Notes: a model not told the origin generated them from the letters alone. A stretch of 64,000 bases of DNA from CAIVVT01 sp963757265 (GCA_963757265.1 CAVWRA010000006.1:2604001-2668000), one strand, 5' to 3'. Shown: positions 24,322 through 34,401, counted from the first letter of the stretch. A program made the numbers and translations.

Positions 24322-26436
24322 ATGAATCGCCGTGAGTTCATCGTCATGCCGGCCGTCGCGGCCGTGGCAGGGTCCCGACTAGCTGCTGATGCGGAAACTC
24401 CGTGGCAGCGGAAGATCCGCCGCCTTGGTCAACTCAACATGACCGAACACGATCCCGTCGTATTGGACGTCGAGGGATGGGCGGATTACTGGGCCAACCT
24501 GAGAGTAGATGCCGTCCTGGTGAGCGTCACTGGAATACTGGCTTTCTATCAAACCAAAGTGCCATTCCACCGGAAGGGCAAGTTCCTGGGTGATCGCGAT
24601 TTCTTCGGCGACTGCTGCGCCGCCGCCAGAAAGCGCGGTCTGCACGTGATTGCACGCATGAGCCCGGATCTGAATTGGGAAGACGCCGTGCAGGCGCATC
24701 CGGAGTGGTTCCAGCGCGACGCGCAAGGCAATCCCATACAGCACAGCGAGGACAACCGGCTGTTTCAGACCTGCATGTATTCCACGTACATGACCGATTA
24801 CATGCCGGCGGTCATGCGGGAGATCAACTCGCTGTACGACGTCAACGGTCTGTACACCAACGCCTGGCCGCCCTTGGGGAGCATGCCCGTCTGTTATTGC
24901 GACCAGTGCCGGAAGTTGCCCCCGCCGGGAACTGTCGCCTACTGGGACAAATTCAATGAGCGCACGATCTACCTGTGGAAGCTATACGATTCCATCGCCA
25001 GGGAGAAGCGGCCGTCGAACTTCTATTTTGGCAATCTCGGCGGCGGCATCCGTTCCACGGCCAACCTGGTGCAGCTCGGAGAAATCTGCGAGTGGTTTCA
25101 GGCCGACAATCAAGGCCGCGGTGGAGACGATACACCGATCTGGGGATGCGCACTCCAAGGCCGCGTCTGCAGCGCTGTCCAGAAGGGCAAGATGGCCACC
25201 AACGTCACGGCCGCATGGTCAACTGGCCGTCCACGCTGGCGCAACGTCTATAAGTCGCAGCAGGAAGAGCGGATGTGGCTGAATGAGACCGTGGCCGCGG
25301 GCATGGTTCCGTACCACCACATCATCGGCGGCGAGAATGGACTGGGCGAGGACCGCCGCTGGCTGGAGCCGGCGCACCAGTACTTCAACTGGATGGCGAA
25401 GCACGACGCTCACTTCGTGAATCGACAGTCGATCGCCAATCTGGGCGTCGTGATGGGCCAGCGGACGCAACTGTTCTACAAGTCGCCGCGCGGTTCGCTC
25501 ATGCCGCAGTACATCGACGGCCTGTACTACGCGCTGCTCGAGGGCCGCTTCCTTTTCGATTTCGTGCACGAAGAGCGGCTGGGGGCAGAAAGTCTAAAGA
25601 AGTACTCAGCCCTTTTGCTTCCCAACACCGCCCTGCTCAGCGACCAGCAGTGCCGTCAACTGAGCGCCTACGTGGATAGCGGAGGGTCGCTCCTGGCGAC
25701 TTTTGAGACCAGCCTGTACACCGAACGCAACGAACGCCGCACCGAATTCGGTCTGGCGGACGTCTTCGGCATCCGCAAGGCAGGCGAGATCATCGGCACG
25801 AACGGTAACGCGTACCTGGCGCGCATCGAGAAGCCGCATGCAATTCTCACTGATTTTGCCGGCACGAACTGGATCCCCGGCGCGGAGAACCGGGTACCCG
25901 TTGCACCGATCGAGGGGCCGATCCTGACCGTGGTGCCCGGCTTCGTGGCTTACCCGCCGGAGTTGTCCTATCCTTTGCAATCGCGGACCAACGAACCGGC
26001 AGTCGTAGTGCGGGAAAAGGGCAAGAGCAGGCTGGTCTATTTCCCGGGCGACATCGAGCGGACGATGTGGCAGTCCGGCCATACCGATTTGGCACGGCTT
26101 CTGCAAAACTCCATCCGCTGGGTCGTGGGTGCGAATCCACCGGTCACAATTGAGGGCCAGGGAGTGGTCGAGACATTCGCTTGGGAGACGCAGGCCGGCT
26201 TCGCCGTGCACGTACTGAATTACACGAATCCGGCCATGCACCGCGGCTGGATCCGGGAGTTTTATCCGATCGGTCCGCAGAAGGTACGAATGACATTGCC
26301 GGCCGGGAGACTCGTCACCCGCATCGAACTGCTGCGAGCCGGAACGGACATCCCGTTTGAGATGGCAGGCGCAACGATTGAATTCACTATCCCTCGGGTC
26401 TTGGATTACGAAGTGGCGGCGATGTACTCCATCTGA
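24322..26436 (+). CDS. Exported glycosyl hydrolase-like protein with beta-galactosidase trimerisation (GH42M) domain
   Basis: 704 residues. The N-terminus NRREFIVMPAVAAVAGSRLA is a Tat-type signal. Residues about 40-380 form a TIM-barrel of the uncharacterised GHL6 type (RVDAVLVSVTGILAFYQ, GLHVIARMSPDLNWEDA, YDVNGLYTNAWPP). Residues about 400-620 resemble the Rossmann-like GH42 trimerisation domain (YSALLLPNTALLSDQQCRQL, YVDSGGSLLATFETSLY). A small beta-domain ends the protein. Related proteins are annotated as beta-galactosidase or fucosidase-like; activity is unproven. No coding function is recognised in the 270 bp before it. Confidence 0.72.
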   Translation: MNRREFIVMPAVAAVAGSRLAADAETPWQRKIRRLGQLNMTEHDPVVLDVEGWADYWANLRVDAVLVSVTGILAFYQTKVPFHRKGKFLGDRDFFGDCCAAARKRGLHVIARMSPDLNWEDAVQAHPEWFQRDAQGNPIQHSEDNRLFQTCMYSTYMTDYMPAVMREINSLYDVNGLYTNAWPPLGSMPVCYCDQCRKLPPPGTVAYWDKFNERTIYLWKLYDSIAREKRPSNFYFGNLGGGIRSTANLVQLGEICEWFQADNQGRGGDDTPIWGCALQGRVCSAVQKGKMATNVTAAWSTGRPRWRNVYKSQQEERMWLNETVAAGMVPYHHIIGGENGLGEDRRWLEPAHQYFNWMAKHDAHFVNRQSIANLGVVMGQRTQLFYKSPRGSLMPQYIDGLYYALLEGRFLFDFVHEERLGAESLKKYSALLLPNTALLSDQQCRQLSAYVDSGGSLLATFETSLYTERNERRTEFGLADVFGIRKAGEIIGTNGNAYLARIEKPHAILTDFAGTNWIPGAENRVPVAPIEGPILTVVPGFVAYPPELSYPLQSRTNEPAVVVREKGKSRLVYFPGDIERTMWQSGHTDLARLLQNSIRWVVGANPPVTIEGQGVVETFAWETQAGFAVHVLNYTNPAMHRGWIREFYPIGPQKVRMTLPAGRLVTRIELLRAGTDIPFEMAGATIEFTIPRVLDYEVAAMYSI

Positions 26437-26629
26437 AGGTGCGGTCCTTCCGGACTTGTCGTTCCCGCTGGCCCTATCTCAATACGCGGGATCGACCCTC
26501 TCAACAACGGCTGGAAGGTCAACTGACGATCCTGGAAGTGGTTGGTGGGATCCTGGTGACAGGCTTTTGGCCGCGCCCATGTTTATCCTCGGATCATCTT
26601 CCCGCCGAGGAATTGAGATACCCCATCCC

Positions 26630-27277
26630 TTACTGATCCGCGTACCGCCTGGCTGCGGCGAGGTCCGCGCGCAGCTCCTCCGCCGTGCGGCGCGGGCCGT
26701 AGCCCGGAGTGTCGCGCTGGATGCGCCACCCTTCTTTCAGCGGGCCTGCGTCCACCGTGTCGAAGCCGAACTGATCGAGCAGACGGGTGACCGTGGCCTT
26801 CGCACCGGGGTCATCGCCGGCGATCACCAGCGCGCGACGGTTCTTCGTCCCCGCCGGCCGCCCGTCGGTGGTGAGTTGGGCGGCGTAGATGTGGTTGAAG
26901 GCTTTTACGACCTTCGAGGTCGGCAGGTGTGCCTGCAGGAGCTCGGACGTGGTGGTCGATTCATTGTCGAGCTCGGGAAAGTGGCCGTCACGCCCAGGGT
27001 AGTAGTTGTTCGTGTCGATCACGATCTTGCCCGCGAGCGGCTCGACGGGCACGGCGCGGTAGTTCTTCAACGGGACCGTGACCACGACGATGTTTCCGGC
27101 CTGGGCCGCCTCGACGGGAGTTGCCGCGCGGGCTGCAGGCCCCAGCTCCGCGACGAGCCCCGATAGAGTCTCCGGCCCGCGTGAATTACTGATCACGACG
27201 TTGTAGCCGTGGGCGACGGCAAGTCGCGCGATCTGGCTTCCGATGTGCCCGGCGCCGATGAGACCTATCGTTGTCAT
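26630..27277 (-). CDS. NADPH-dependent F420 reductase-like / NAD(P)-binding oxidoreductase
   Basis: 215 residues with N-terminal Rossmann motif TTIGLIGAGHIGSQIARLA and the VISNSRGPETL loop typical of the F420-dependent NADP reductase family, many members of which do not use F420. VVVTVPLKNYRAVP and KIVIDTNNYYPGRDG follow, then VVKAFNHIYAAQL. ATG 27277 is preferred over a start seven codons upstream because homology begins there. The 26437-26629 gap after the hydrolase gene contains no clear gene. Confidence 0.8.
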   Translation of the reverse strand: MTTIGLIGAGHIGSQIARLAVAHGYNVVISNSRGPETLSGLVAELGPAARAATPVEAAQAGNIVVVTVPLKNYRAVPVEPLAGKIVIDTNNYYPGRDGHFPELDNESTTTSELLQAHLPTSKVVKAFNHIYAAQLTTDGRPAGTKNRRALVIAGDDPGAKATVTRLLDQFGFDTVDAGPLKEGWRIQRDTPGYGPRRTAEELRADLAAARRYADQ

Positions 27278-27511
27278 AGCAGTCAAATTTTCCCACATTT
27301 CAGGTGCGCGGGCCAGTCATTGGACGGTAACGAACACGGCGGGTTCATCGCTGGCGGCCCGCGAGCAGCGGGTCGGGGAGGCCTGATACCGCGTTCGGCC
27401 CACCCCTCCATGCGACTGATGAAAACCCGCCGGCCGCGGAGTATAATTCATCCGGCTGCGAATGGATCAGGGCAATCCCGATTCTGTTGGCGGAGCGGAA
27501 AGGAGCTTGGA

Positions 27512-28876
27512 ATGGCGACTGAGAAGAGATCGGCCGGTTTGAGCAGACGCGGGCTGATGGGATGCACAATGGCGGCCGCGGCGATGGGACCGCTGTTCAA
27601 AGCAACGGCCGGAACGGCGAGCGCGAGTCTCAACATGAACTCCGCTCCCAGCCAGTTGCGGATCACGGATATGCGTGCCTGCCGCGTGGCGGCCAACTAC
27701 GATTACCCGATCATCAAGCTCTACACCAACCAGGGCGTCTACGGCCTGGGCGAAGTGCGGGACGCGGGCGTGGAGGGCATCGCGCTGATTCTCAAGGCCC
27801 ACCTGCTGGGCAAGAACCCGCTCGATATCCAGGGCAATCTGCGGACCCTTCGGCAGTTCGCCGGTCACGCGCGCATGGGTGGCGGCTATAGCGCCGTGGA
27901 CATGGCACTGCACGATATCGCCGGGAAAGTCTACGGCGTGCCGGCTTATCGCCTGATCGGCGAAAAGCTGCGCGACAAGATCCGGATCTACGCCGACACC
28001 ACGGCGCACAAGGACCCGAAGGTGTACGCCGAGCGCATGCGCAAACGGAAGGCGATGGGGCTGACGTACTTCAAGATGGACCTCGAAACCGAACTGGTGG
28101 CCGACCGGCCAGGCGCGGTGAACACGCGGGGCGTGGCCACGGAGAAGGGGCTGGGGTACTTGTGCGAGTTCATCCAGGCCATCCGCGACGTGCTCGGGCC
28201 GGAGGCTCCGCTGGCGGCCGATCACTTCGGGCCGCTGCAGGTGAAGGATGCCATCACCTATGCGCGAGCTTTCGAGAAATACCAGCTGGCCTGGGCCGAG
28301 GACATGGTGCCCTGGACGAACTGGCAGGGGCTTAAGGAGATCAAGAGCAACACGACTACGCCCATTCTGACCGGCGAGGACGTGTTCGGATTGCGGGATG
28401 GGTTCGATGCGATGATCGATAACCGCGCGGTGGATGCGATTCACCCCGACATCGAGACGTCGGGGGGTCTCGTGGAAACGAAGCGGATCGCAGACTATGC
28501 CGCGCTGGCGGGGATCCAGGTGGCCATGCACCACGCCGGCTCGCCGGTGGGCGCGTTTGCCGGTTATCATTGCGCGGCCACGTTTCAGAATCTGCTGGCA
28601 ATGGAAAACCATGCGCTCGACATCCCGTGGTGGCAGGACATGGTGACAGGCGTGCCCAAGCCGATCATCGACCACGGCTACGTCGCGGTGCCCGAGACGC
28701 CGGGGCTGGGCCTGGAGTTGAACGACGACGTGGTGAAGGAGCATTTGCGCCGCCCGGGCTACTTCGAGCCGACGCCGCTGTTCGACGATTTCATCGTCTC
28801 CGGTTTCCGGCTGGGCGGACCGTGGCCGCATTATGACGAGACCGGAAAATGGTGCAACTGTGTCACCTACGAGTGA
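27512..28876 (+). CDS. Tat-exported mandelate racemase/muconate lactonizing family enzyme
   Basis: 454 residues. The N-terminus has SRRGLMGCTMAAAAMG, a twin-arginine-like signal, unusual for the enolase superfamily. The barrel contains FKMDLETEL (Lys-x-Asp), PLAADHFGPL, WAEDMVPW, PILTGEDVFG, AIHPDIETSGG and VAMHHAGSPVG, giving metal ligands plus a His near the end as in acid-sugar dehydratases of the mandelate racemase group. ATG 27512 is preceded by AAAGGAG; the frame is open about 100 codons upstream but without coding character. Overlaps the next gene, so coupled with a cupin. Confidence 0.87.
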   Translation: MATEKRSAGLSRRGLMGCTMAAAAMGPLFKATAGTASASLNMNSAPSQLRITDMRACRVAANYDYPIIKLYTNQGVYGLGEVRDAGVEGIALILKAHLLGKNPLDIQGNLRTLRQFAGHARMGGGYSAVDMALHDIAGKVYGVPAYRLIGEKLRDKIRIYADTTAHKDPKVYAERMRKRKAMGLTYFKMDLETELVADRPGAVNTRGVATEKGLGYLCEFIQAIRDVLGPEAPLAADHFGPLQVKDAITYARAFEKYQLAWAEDMVPWTNWQGLKEIKSNTTTPILTGEDVFGLRDGFDAMIDNRAVDAIHPDIETSGGLVETKRIADYAALAGIQVAMHHAGSPVGAFAGYHCAATFQNLLAMENHALDIPWWQDMVTGVPKPIIDHGYVAVPETPGLGLELNDDVVKEHLRRPGYFEPTPLFDDFIVSGFRLGGPWPHYDETGKWCNCVTYE

Positions 28877-29768
28877 TGATTGGGGCCGGGTTCAGTTCGC
28901 GGCGCGGCTGGCGCGAGCGGGGGCGTTGTTGCTGCTCCTGGCACTTTGCGCACTGGGCGCGGACCCGACGTTTCTGCGCCGCCGCAGCAGCGAAGTGGCG
29001 ACCCGTCCGGACGACCTGACCGCCAACGTGCGGGGGGCTTCCTACAAACCTCTGTTCGGAGCCGGCGACCCGCAGGCCAGTCAGCTTAAGAGCGTGGCGC
29101 GCTACGGCGAATTGACGCTCCAGCCCGATGGAGTAAGCGCTATGGTCAGCTATCCGGCCGAGGAACAGATCTATTTCATCCTCGAAGGCCTCGGAACCGT
29201 TTCCTACGCCGGAAGACCGGCCCAGGTGCGGCAGCACGACTTCCTGTATCTGCCGCCGGGCGTTCCGCACGGCGTGGCGAACCCATCGAAGACGCCGCTG
29301 CGGCTGCTGGTGATGGGCTTCCGGATCCCGGCCGGGATCCGCGTCGCGGCACCTGAAAAGCTCATGTTGGCGAATGCCGATGACGTCCAATTTCAACAAC
29401 TGGCCTCGCATGGGCCGAGCGTTCAATTCAGGCTGCTGATGGGCACAACTGAAAGCAAGCGCGACCGGCTCGCCGCGGCCAGCCAGATGGTGAGCCTCTT
29501 TCTGATGGACTTTGCGCCGAATGGGACGAACATTCCGCACCACCACGAAATGGAGGAAGAGATTTACTACGTCCTCCGAGGCCATGGCGACATGGTGGCC
29601 GGAGGAGGCGCCGACGGAAACGAAGGCCGCTACGCGGCGCGGCAGGGCGATGCGTTTTTCATCCGGCTGAACGCCACGGTGGGGTTTTACAGCGGCAGCG
29701 CCACCGGAGAGGATCACGACGTCGTTCTGGCCGTCCGCTCGAGCTTCCCGTTTCCGAAGCGCGACTAG
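28833..29768 (+). CDS. Exported bicupin-like protein
   Basis: 311 residues with a hydrophobic export segment (AGALLLLLALCALGADP) and two cupin-like beta-barrels. The first has EEQIYFILEGLGTVSYAG and LPPGVPHGVANPS; the second has the metal-binding NIPHHHEMEEEIYYVLRGHG. The start overlaps the preceding enolase-superfamily gene by 44 bp; GTG 28860 is an alternative. A periplasmic sugar-acid isomerase or binding protein acting with the Tat-exported partner is plausible. Substrate unknown. Confidence 0.72.
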   Translation: MTRPENGATVSPTSDDWGRVQFAARLARAGALLLLLALCALGADPTFLRRRSSEVATRPDDLTANVRGASYKPLFGAGDPQASQLKSVARYGELTLQPDGVSAMVSYPAEEQIYFILEGLGTVSYAGRPAQVRQHDFLYLPPGVPHGVANPSKTPLRLLVMGFRIPAGIRVAAPEKLMLANADDVQFQQLASHGPSVQFRLLMGTTESKRDRLAAASQMVSLFLMDFAPNGTNIPHHHEMEEEIYYVLRGHGDMVAGGGADGNEGRYAARQGDAFFIRLNATVGFYSGSATGEDHDVVLAVRSSFPFPKRD

Positions 29769-29819
29769 CCCGCAAGCGTGCGTGAAGACCAACTCTCCCG
29801 AGACTCATTGGGGGCCAGG

Positions 29820-31389
29820 TCAGCCGAACAGAATTCGGAACGCCACGGCATGTTCGCTCGGCCAACTCCCGAGGCGACTCGATGTGCAGGCCATCGCCAG
29901 CGAGTTTCCACTGCATTGGCTCAGCGGAGCCGAGCAGTTCGACGCGCGCGATCTTGCGTTGCGCCAACCCGCGTGACGGCAGCGAGCGCGGTGATGCACG
30001 TCTCGCGCGGATTCCAGCCCATGGCGAAGGCGAAGAGTGTATCGCCCTTCGCGGTGAAGCGGATGTCTTCGCCCGTCAGGTCGACGCGCTTGCTCTCGTT
30101 GAAATGCTCCGGCGTGCCGTTCATGCCTTCACCCGGCGAGCTCTTGCGGATGCCCGGCCCTTCTCCGAAGATCTTCCACGGCCGCGTGGCATAGATCGCC
30201 TCGGAGTTCACCTTCATCCACGCCGTGATGGCGGCCAGGATCTTCAGCTCCTGGATCGTCGGGCATGCCGCTCGCCGGCAGCGGAATGTTGAGCAGCAGA
30301 TTGCCGTTGCGGCTGACAATATCGACCAGCAGATCGATGACCGTCTTGGGCCGCTTGTAAACCTGCTCGCGATTGTAGTGCCAGTCGCCGATGCAGGTGT
30401 CGGTCTGGAACGGCCGAGGCTCGATCTCATCCACCACGCCGCGCTCGACATCGAGAACGCAGGTGCCGTTCGCGCATTCGCTGCGGCGCTTTGCCGGTGT
30501 AGACCACGTCGAGCTTCCCCTCATGCCAGCGGAGACTTTGGTTGTAGTAGTGCGCCACCAGGCTGCGGCCCCAGCGGCCGAAAGGGATGCCGCCATCTTC
30601 GTAGTACAGGTCGGGCTGGTGCTGGTCGATCAGATCCTGCGCGCGCAGGAACCACTCGCGCTTCCACTCCTCCGGCTCGTTGCCCTGCTCGGCCCAGGCT
30701 TCGCGCGCCGGCGCGTGCGGCGGAAAGTAGAGATCGCGATTGGCGGGGTCGTTGCCGTCGTAGGGCACGCCCGCGTAGGCGCCCTGCTTGTCGGCGCCCT
30801 TGTTGGTCTCCCACCAGTTGTAGCTGCCCCAGACGTGTTCGCTGACGCCGAAACGCAGCCCCTCGGCGCGCGCGGCCTCGCGCCACTCGCCGACGATGTC
30901 GCGTTTGGGCCCCATCTTCACGGAGTTCCAGCGATGGTTGCGGGAGTTCCAGAGATCGAAGTTGTCGCAGTGGACACCCATGCTGACGAAGTACTTCGCT
31001 CCCGCCTCGCGGTACAGACGCACCAGGGCCTTGGGGTCGAAACGCTCGGCCTTCCACAGCGGGATGGTGTCCTTGTAGCCGAACTGGGAGGGGTGGCCGT
31101 ACGTCTTCAAATGGTATTGGTACTGCCGGCTGCCCTCCATGTACATGTTGCGGGCGTACCAGTCGCCCGCGCCGATCGCAGACGACGGTCCCCAATGCGC
31201 CCAGAGGCCGAACTTGGCATCGCGAAACCACTCCGGACAGGAGTATTTGTCGAGCGAATGATCTTCAGCCTGGAAAGGCCCCGGCTGAATGGGGATGTCG
31301 GCGTCGCGCCCGGCGCGCGCTATCGTTGTCAGCGCCGCCCCGCCGGCAATTTTGAACACGTCTCTTCGAGTCCAATTCATCGGGAGCAT
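29820..31389 (-). pseudogene. Alpha-L-fucosidase (GH29) gene broken by four small frameshifts
   Basis: From ATG 31389 (or 31380, MNWTRRDVFKIAGGAALTT, Tat-like) the first frame encodes the GH29 barrel: WFRDAKFGLWAHWGPSSAIG, AGAKYFVSMGVHCDNFDLWN, HQPDLYYEDGGIPFGRWG. Near 30487 the frame changes to give CANGTCVLDVERGVVDEIEP and RNGNLLLNIPLP. Near 30262 it changes again to give QELKILAAITAWMKVNSEA. Near 29965 a third change gives QRKIARVELLGSAEPMQW, and near 29850 a fourth gives PSEHAVAFRILFG with a natural stop at 29820. Each is explained by a small indel. If repaired it is a full-length exported fucosidase; as given it cannot be made. Confidence 0.82.
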
Positions 31390-31749
31390 GGCCCGATTAT
31401 ATCCGGCGGACCGATGATGCTCCGCGGGCGTGCCGCTCTCGCAGCGAAATCACTCGTCTGAATTTGCTAATTGGTTAAGAGTCTAGCTGCCGAGCTTCGC
31501 AAAGATTGCGCTGCCAGTTGCGGTTCTGTGCTGGATGGGAATCCAGGTGCTGAAGAGCGCGGTGCGGGACTGCTGGCCAAACTGATGGGTCCAGCGCAGT
31601 GCCTGGCAAAGATTCAGCAGCAGTGAGACGTGCCCTGAGCCAATGTCCTGGCGTCGCAGCCGGTCGCGGGTGTGTTGTTCACCCCCGAGGCGTTTGAAAT
31701 GTGCCCAGGCGAGCGGCTTGAACGGCCGGGTTGCCGGCAGCGCCCCAGC
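31390..31749. other. Gene-free stretch between fucosidase and papain-like protease genes
   Basis: No independent gene is evident. On the minus strand, the frame of the protease continues open for 88 codons past its TGA, down to a TAG at 31483-31485 (peptide includes HFKRLGGEQHTRD and SLLLNLCQALRWTHQFG). This may be chance or the lost end of a longer protein. The part 31390-31482 should include the upstream region of the fucosidase gene; I see no clear promoter. Confidence 0.3.
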
Positions 31750-34401
31750 TCATCGCGCTGTGAACGACCAGATGGCCGAAGCTGCGGAGCCAGCGCTGTT
31801 CTTAGCCACGATCCGCCAGTAGTAAGTCTTGCCCGCAACCAGCGTGCCCGGACTATAGCTGGTGGCAGTCGTGTTAGTAACCAGCGCCGGAGGTGAAGAA
31901 GTGCCAAAGTGGACGCCGTAAGAGGTCGCACCGCCGGCAGCGTTCCAGCTCAACGTCGGCGTCAATGAAACTCCCGTCGCTGCGTTGGTTGGTGCGACCA
32001 GCTTAGGCGCCGAGGGTGGCAACTGGGCGGTAAACGACCAGATGGCCGATGCTGCGGAGCCAGCGCTGTTCTTGGCCACGATCCGCCAGTAGTAGGTCGC
32101 GCCCGCAACCAGCGTGCCCGGACTGTAGCTGGTGGAAGTAGTGTTAGTGACCAGCGCGGGCGGTGAAGACGTGCCAAAGTGGACGCCGTAAGTGGTCGCA
32201 CCGCTGGCAGAGTTCCAGCTCAACGTCGGCGAAAGTAAAACCCCTGTCGCTGCGTTGGCCGGCGACACCAGCTTAGGCGCTGACGGCAACGTCCCGGCGG
32301 TTGTAGTGAACGACCAGGTGGCCGAACCAGCGGAGCCGGCGCTGTTCTCGGCGACGATCTGCCAGTAGTAAACCGTTCCCGCAGCCAGCGTGCCGGGACT
32401 GTAACTGGTAGCTGTAGTGTTGGTCGCCAACGCCGGAGATGAGGAAGTACCAAAGTAGACGTTGTAGGAAGTCGCATTACTCGCAGCGTTCCAGCTTAAC
32501 GCCTGTGTCCGCGAAACCCCCGTTGCTGCGTTGGCCGGCCCGACGAGGGTGGGCGCCGACGGTAAAACCTGGTTGATCGTGGTCACATCACTTGTCGAAG
32601 CTATCGCGGATCCGCCTCCCGAGACGGAGACCTGATTGGTCACGCTGGATGGCGCGTTGGCGGTGACGTTCACTGTTACCGTGATCGACGGATAGCTGGC
32701 ACCGGCGTCCAGTGTGTCGCTGCGCGTGCACTTGTTCGATGAACACGCCCAGCCCGTGCCTGCCATCGAGACAAGCGTCAGACCGGTCGGGGCAGTTTCC
32801 TTCACAGTCACGGCCCCAGAAGTCATCCCCGCCGATGCACCGTTGCTCACAGCCACACTGTACGTCGCGCCAGTCTGGCCCTGCGTGAAGTCGCCGCTGT
32901 GGCCCTTCGCGACGCTCAGCACTGCCGCGTCAGCCGCAGTGAACGCTTTCAGGCAAATGCTTGCAGTGGATTGTACGGCGGTAATATCCGACCAGGAGGT
33001 CCCGTCCGCGCTGATGTAACCCTGCCCCGGAGTGCCCGTGGCTGCGCTGCTATAGTCTGAAACTGCTTCTTCGAAGGGAACAGGGAAATTGTACCCCGGC
33101 GTGGTCAATTCAACCACAACCGAAAATGTCATTCCATCCGTCAGCGCTACAGGAGTAGTCAACGTCACGGAGTTATAGCCCGCGGAGGCCAAGACGCCGC
33201 TGACCTTCTCCATGAGCGTGCCGCTCGTCGGGCCAGCCGTCACGTCGGTGTAGACCTTAATCACATACGGGCTATTGGAACTGGCAGCGTAGAATGAGAC
33301 GGCCTGCAACTGTTCGGTGGCAACGGCTGTAAACACGTTGGCAAACCACGCCGTGGCGGAGCTATAGCCCACGCTGCTCACCCAGCCTAAAGGATCGTAC
33401 TCATATTGGCGCGAATATTCGGCTGTCGACTCATTGCCGTTATAGACAAACGATACGTCCTGAATGGCCAATGTGGCATCATAATACGAGATCCAAAAAT
33501 AGCCGGATTGCCCCCAGCCGGTCCCCCAGCTGTTCTTGATCAGGAAGGCGCCATTGCCCGGAGGGGGCGTGCTAAAGTTGGTGCTACTGTAATTGTCATT
33601 CCATCCCGCAAGCGTCACTGAGTGGTTCGGGACGGTGCCGGCGGTGCTGTAATAGTACGATGCAGTAGCGGAATTGTACGACGCGTCCGCATAGTAGAAA
33701 TCGACCTGAACGCCGCCATAAGTCATCACCGCCGTCTTGAGCGCGGCATTATCCGTGGCGTTGACACGTTGCGGAATAATGAGCACGTCTCGTACATGCT
33801 TCTGAATCGGAAGCCCGGGCGGGGATGAATTCACGTTCGTGGGTTGATACGGATCGTCAGATGCATTTACCGGCCCGGCCCAACGCGCCAGATACGCGGT
33901 CGCCATGTAGCCATTGCCCCCGGCGCAGGGACCAAGGTCGAAGCCACTCAGATTCTTGAGATTGTTTTCTGAGAAATCCCATGTTTCCGCTGGCAGCAGA
34001 TTCGATTCCATGGAACCGTACGTGGCGAAGGCCCAGCAATCGCCGCAGCTACCCTGATCTTCGACCGGTGTGACTTTGCCGGTGGTTCTTAAGTCATAAC
34101 TGGAGGGCAGGGCGATGGCGCTTGTGATTCCTTGCTGAGTCTTGAGATGGGACAGGTCCAGCGGACTTGCGATCAGGCCGAATGCATGCCCATCTTGCGT
34201 AACCAGATTGAGTGTCCTGCCTTGCTTGATCGCATTCAAGTTTTCGAGAAAGCGCGCGTTCTGAGGCGCTTGGGAGAGCGCTGCCGGCGTGGCGGCCGCG
34301 GGCACGGGGGACACGTCCTGAGCAGTCGCGGGAGCCAGCATTACAAGCGACATCACAACGGTACCCAGCAACATCGCTGTGGAGGACCGATTGATGGTCA
34401 T
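31750..34401 (-). CDS. Secreted papain-like (C1A) cysteine protease with C-terminal fibronectin-like repeats
   Basis: 883 residues: signal peptide (MLLGTVVMSLVMLAPATAQ), propeptide-like segment to about residue 95, C1A peptidase with catalytic C122 (GSCGDCWAF), H260 (NHSVTLAGW) and N290 (IKNSWGTGWG), a lectin-like domain (~310-490), a DUF11-like beta domain (~495-610), then three ~88-residue fibronectin-III-like repeats ending the protein. The last two repeats are nearly identical in DNA (about 31750-32030 and 32030-32280). The start has AGAAAGGGACC upstream. The adhesive domains suggest an enzyme that binds a polymer or cell surface. Confidence 0.9.
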   Translation of the reverse strand: MTINRSSTAMLLGTVVMSLVMLAPATAQDVSPVPAAATPAALSQAPQNARFLENLNAIKQGRTLNLVTQDGHAFGLIASPLDLSHLKTQQGITSAIALPSSYDLRTTGKVTPVEDQGSCGDCWAFATYGSMESNLLPAETWDFSENNLKNLSGFDLGPCAGGNGYMATAYLARWAGPVNASDDPYQPTNVNSSPPGLPIQKHVRDVLIIPQRVNATDNAALKTAVMTYGGVQVDFYYADASYNSATASYYYSTAGTVPNHSVTLAGWNDNYSSTNFSTPPPGNGAFLIKNSWGTGWGQSGYFWISYYDATLAIQDVSFVYNGNESTAEYSRQYEYDPLGWVSSVGYSSATAWFANVFTAVATEQLQAVSFYAASSNSPYVIKVYTDVTAGPTSGTLMEKVSGVLASAGYNSVTLTTPVALTDGMTFSVVVELTTPGYNFPVPFEEAVSDYSSAATGTPGQGYISADGTSWSDITAVQSTASICLKAFTAADAAVLSVAKGHSGDFTQGQTGATYSVAVSNGASAGMTSGAVTVKETAPTGLTLVSMAGTGWACSSNKCTRSDTLDAGASYPSITVTVNVTANAPSSVTNQVSVSGGGSAIASTSDVTTINQVLPSAPTLVGPANAATGVSRTQALSWNAASNATSYNVYFGTSSSPALATNTTATSYSPGTLAAGTVYYWQIVAENSAGSAGSATWSFTTTAGTLPSAPKLVSPANAATGVLLSPTLSWNSASGATTYGVHFGTSSPPALVTNTTSTSYSPGTLVAGATYYWRIVAKNSAGSAASAIWSFTAQLPPSAPKLVAPTNAATGVSLTPTLSWNAAGGATSYGVHFGTSSPPALVTNTTATSYSPGTLVAGKTYYWRIVAKNSAGSAASAIWSFTAR

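Noticed and set aside
26437..26629. Fragment of a glycoside hydrolase after the GH42M-type gene
   Set aside because: Short phrases look enzyme-like in mixed frames, but no frame holds a convincing motif.
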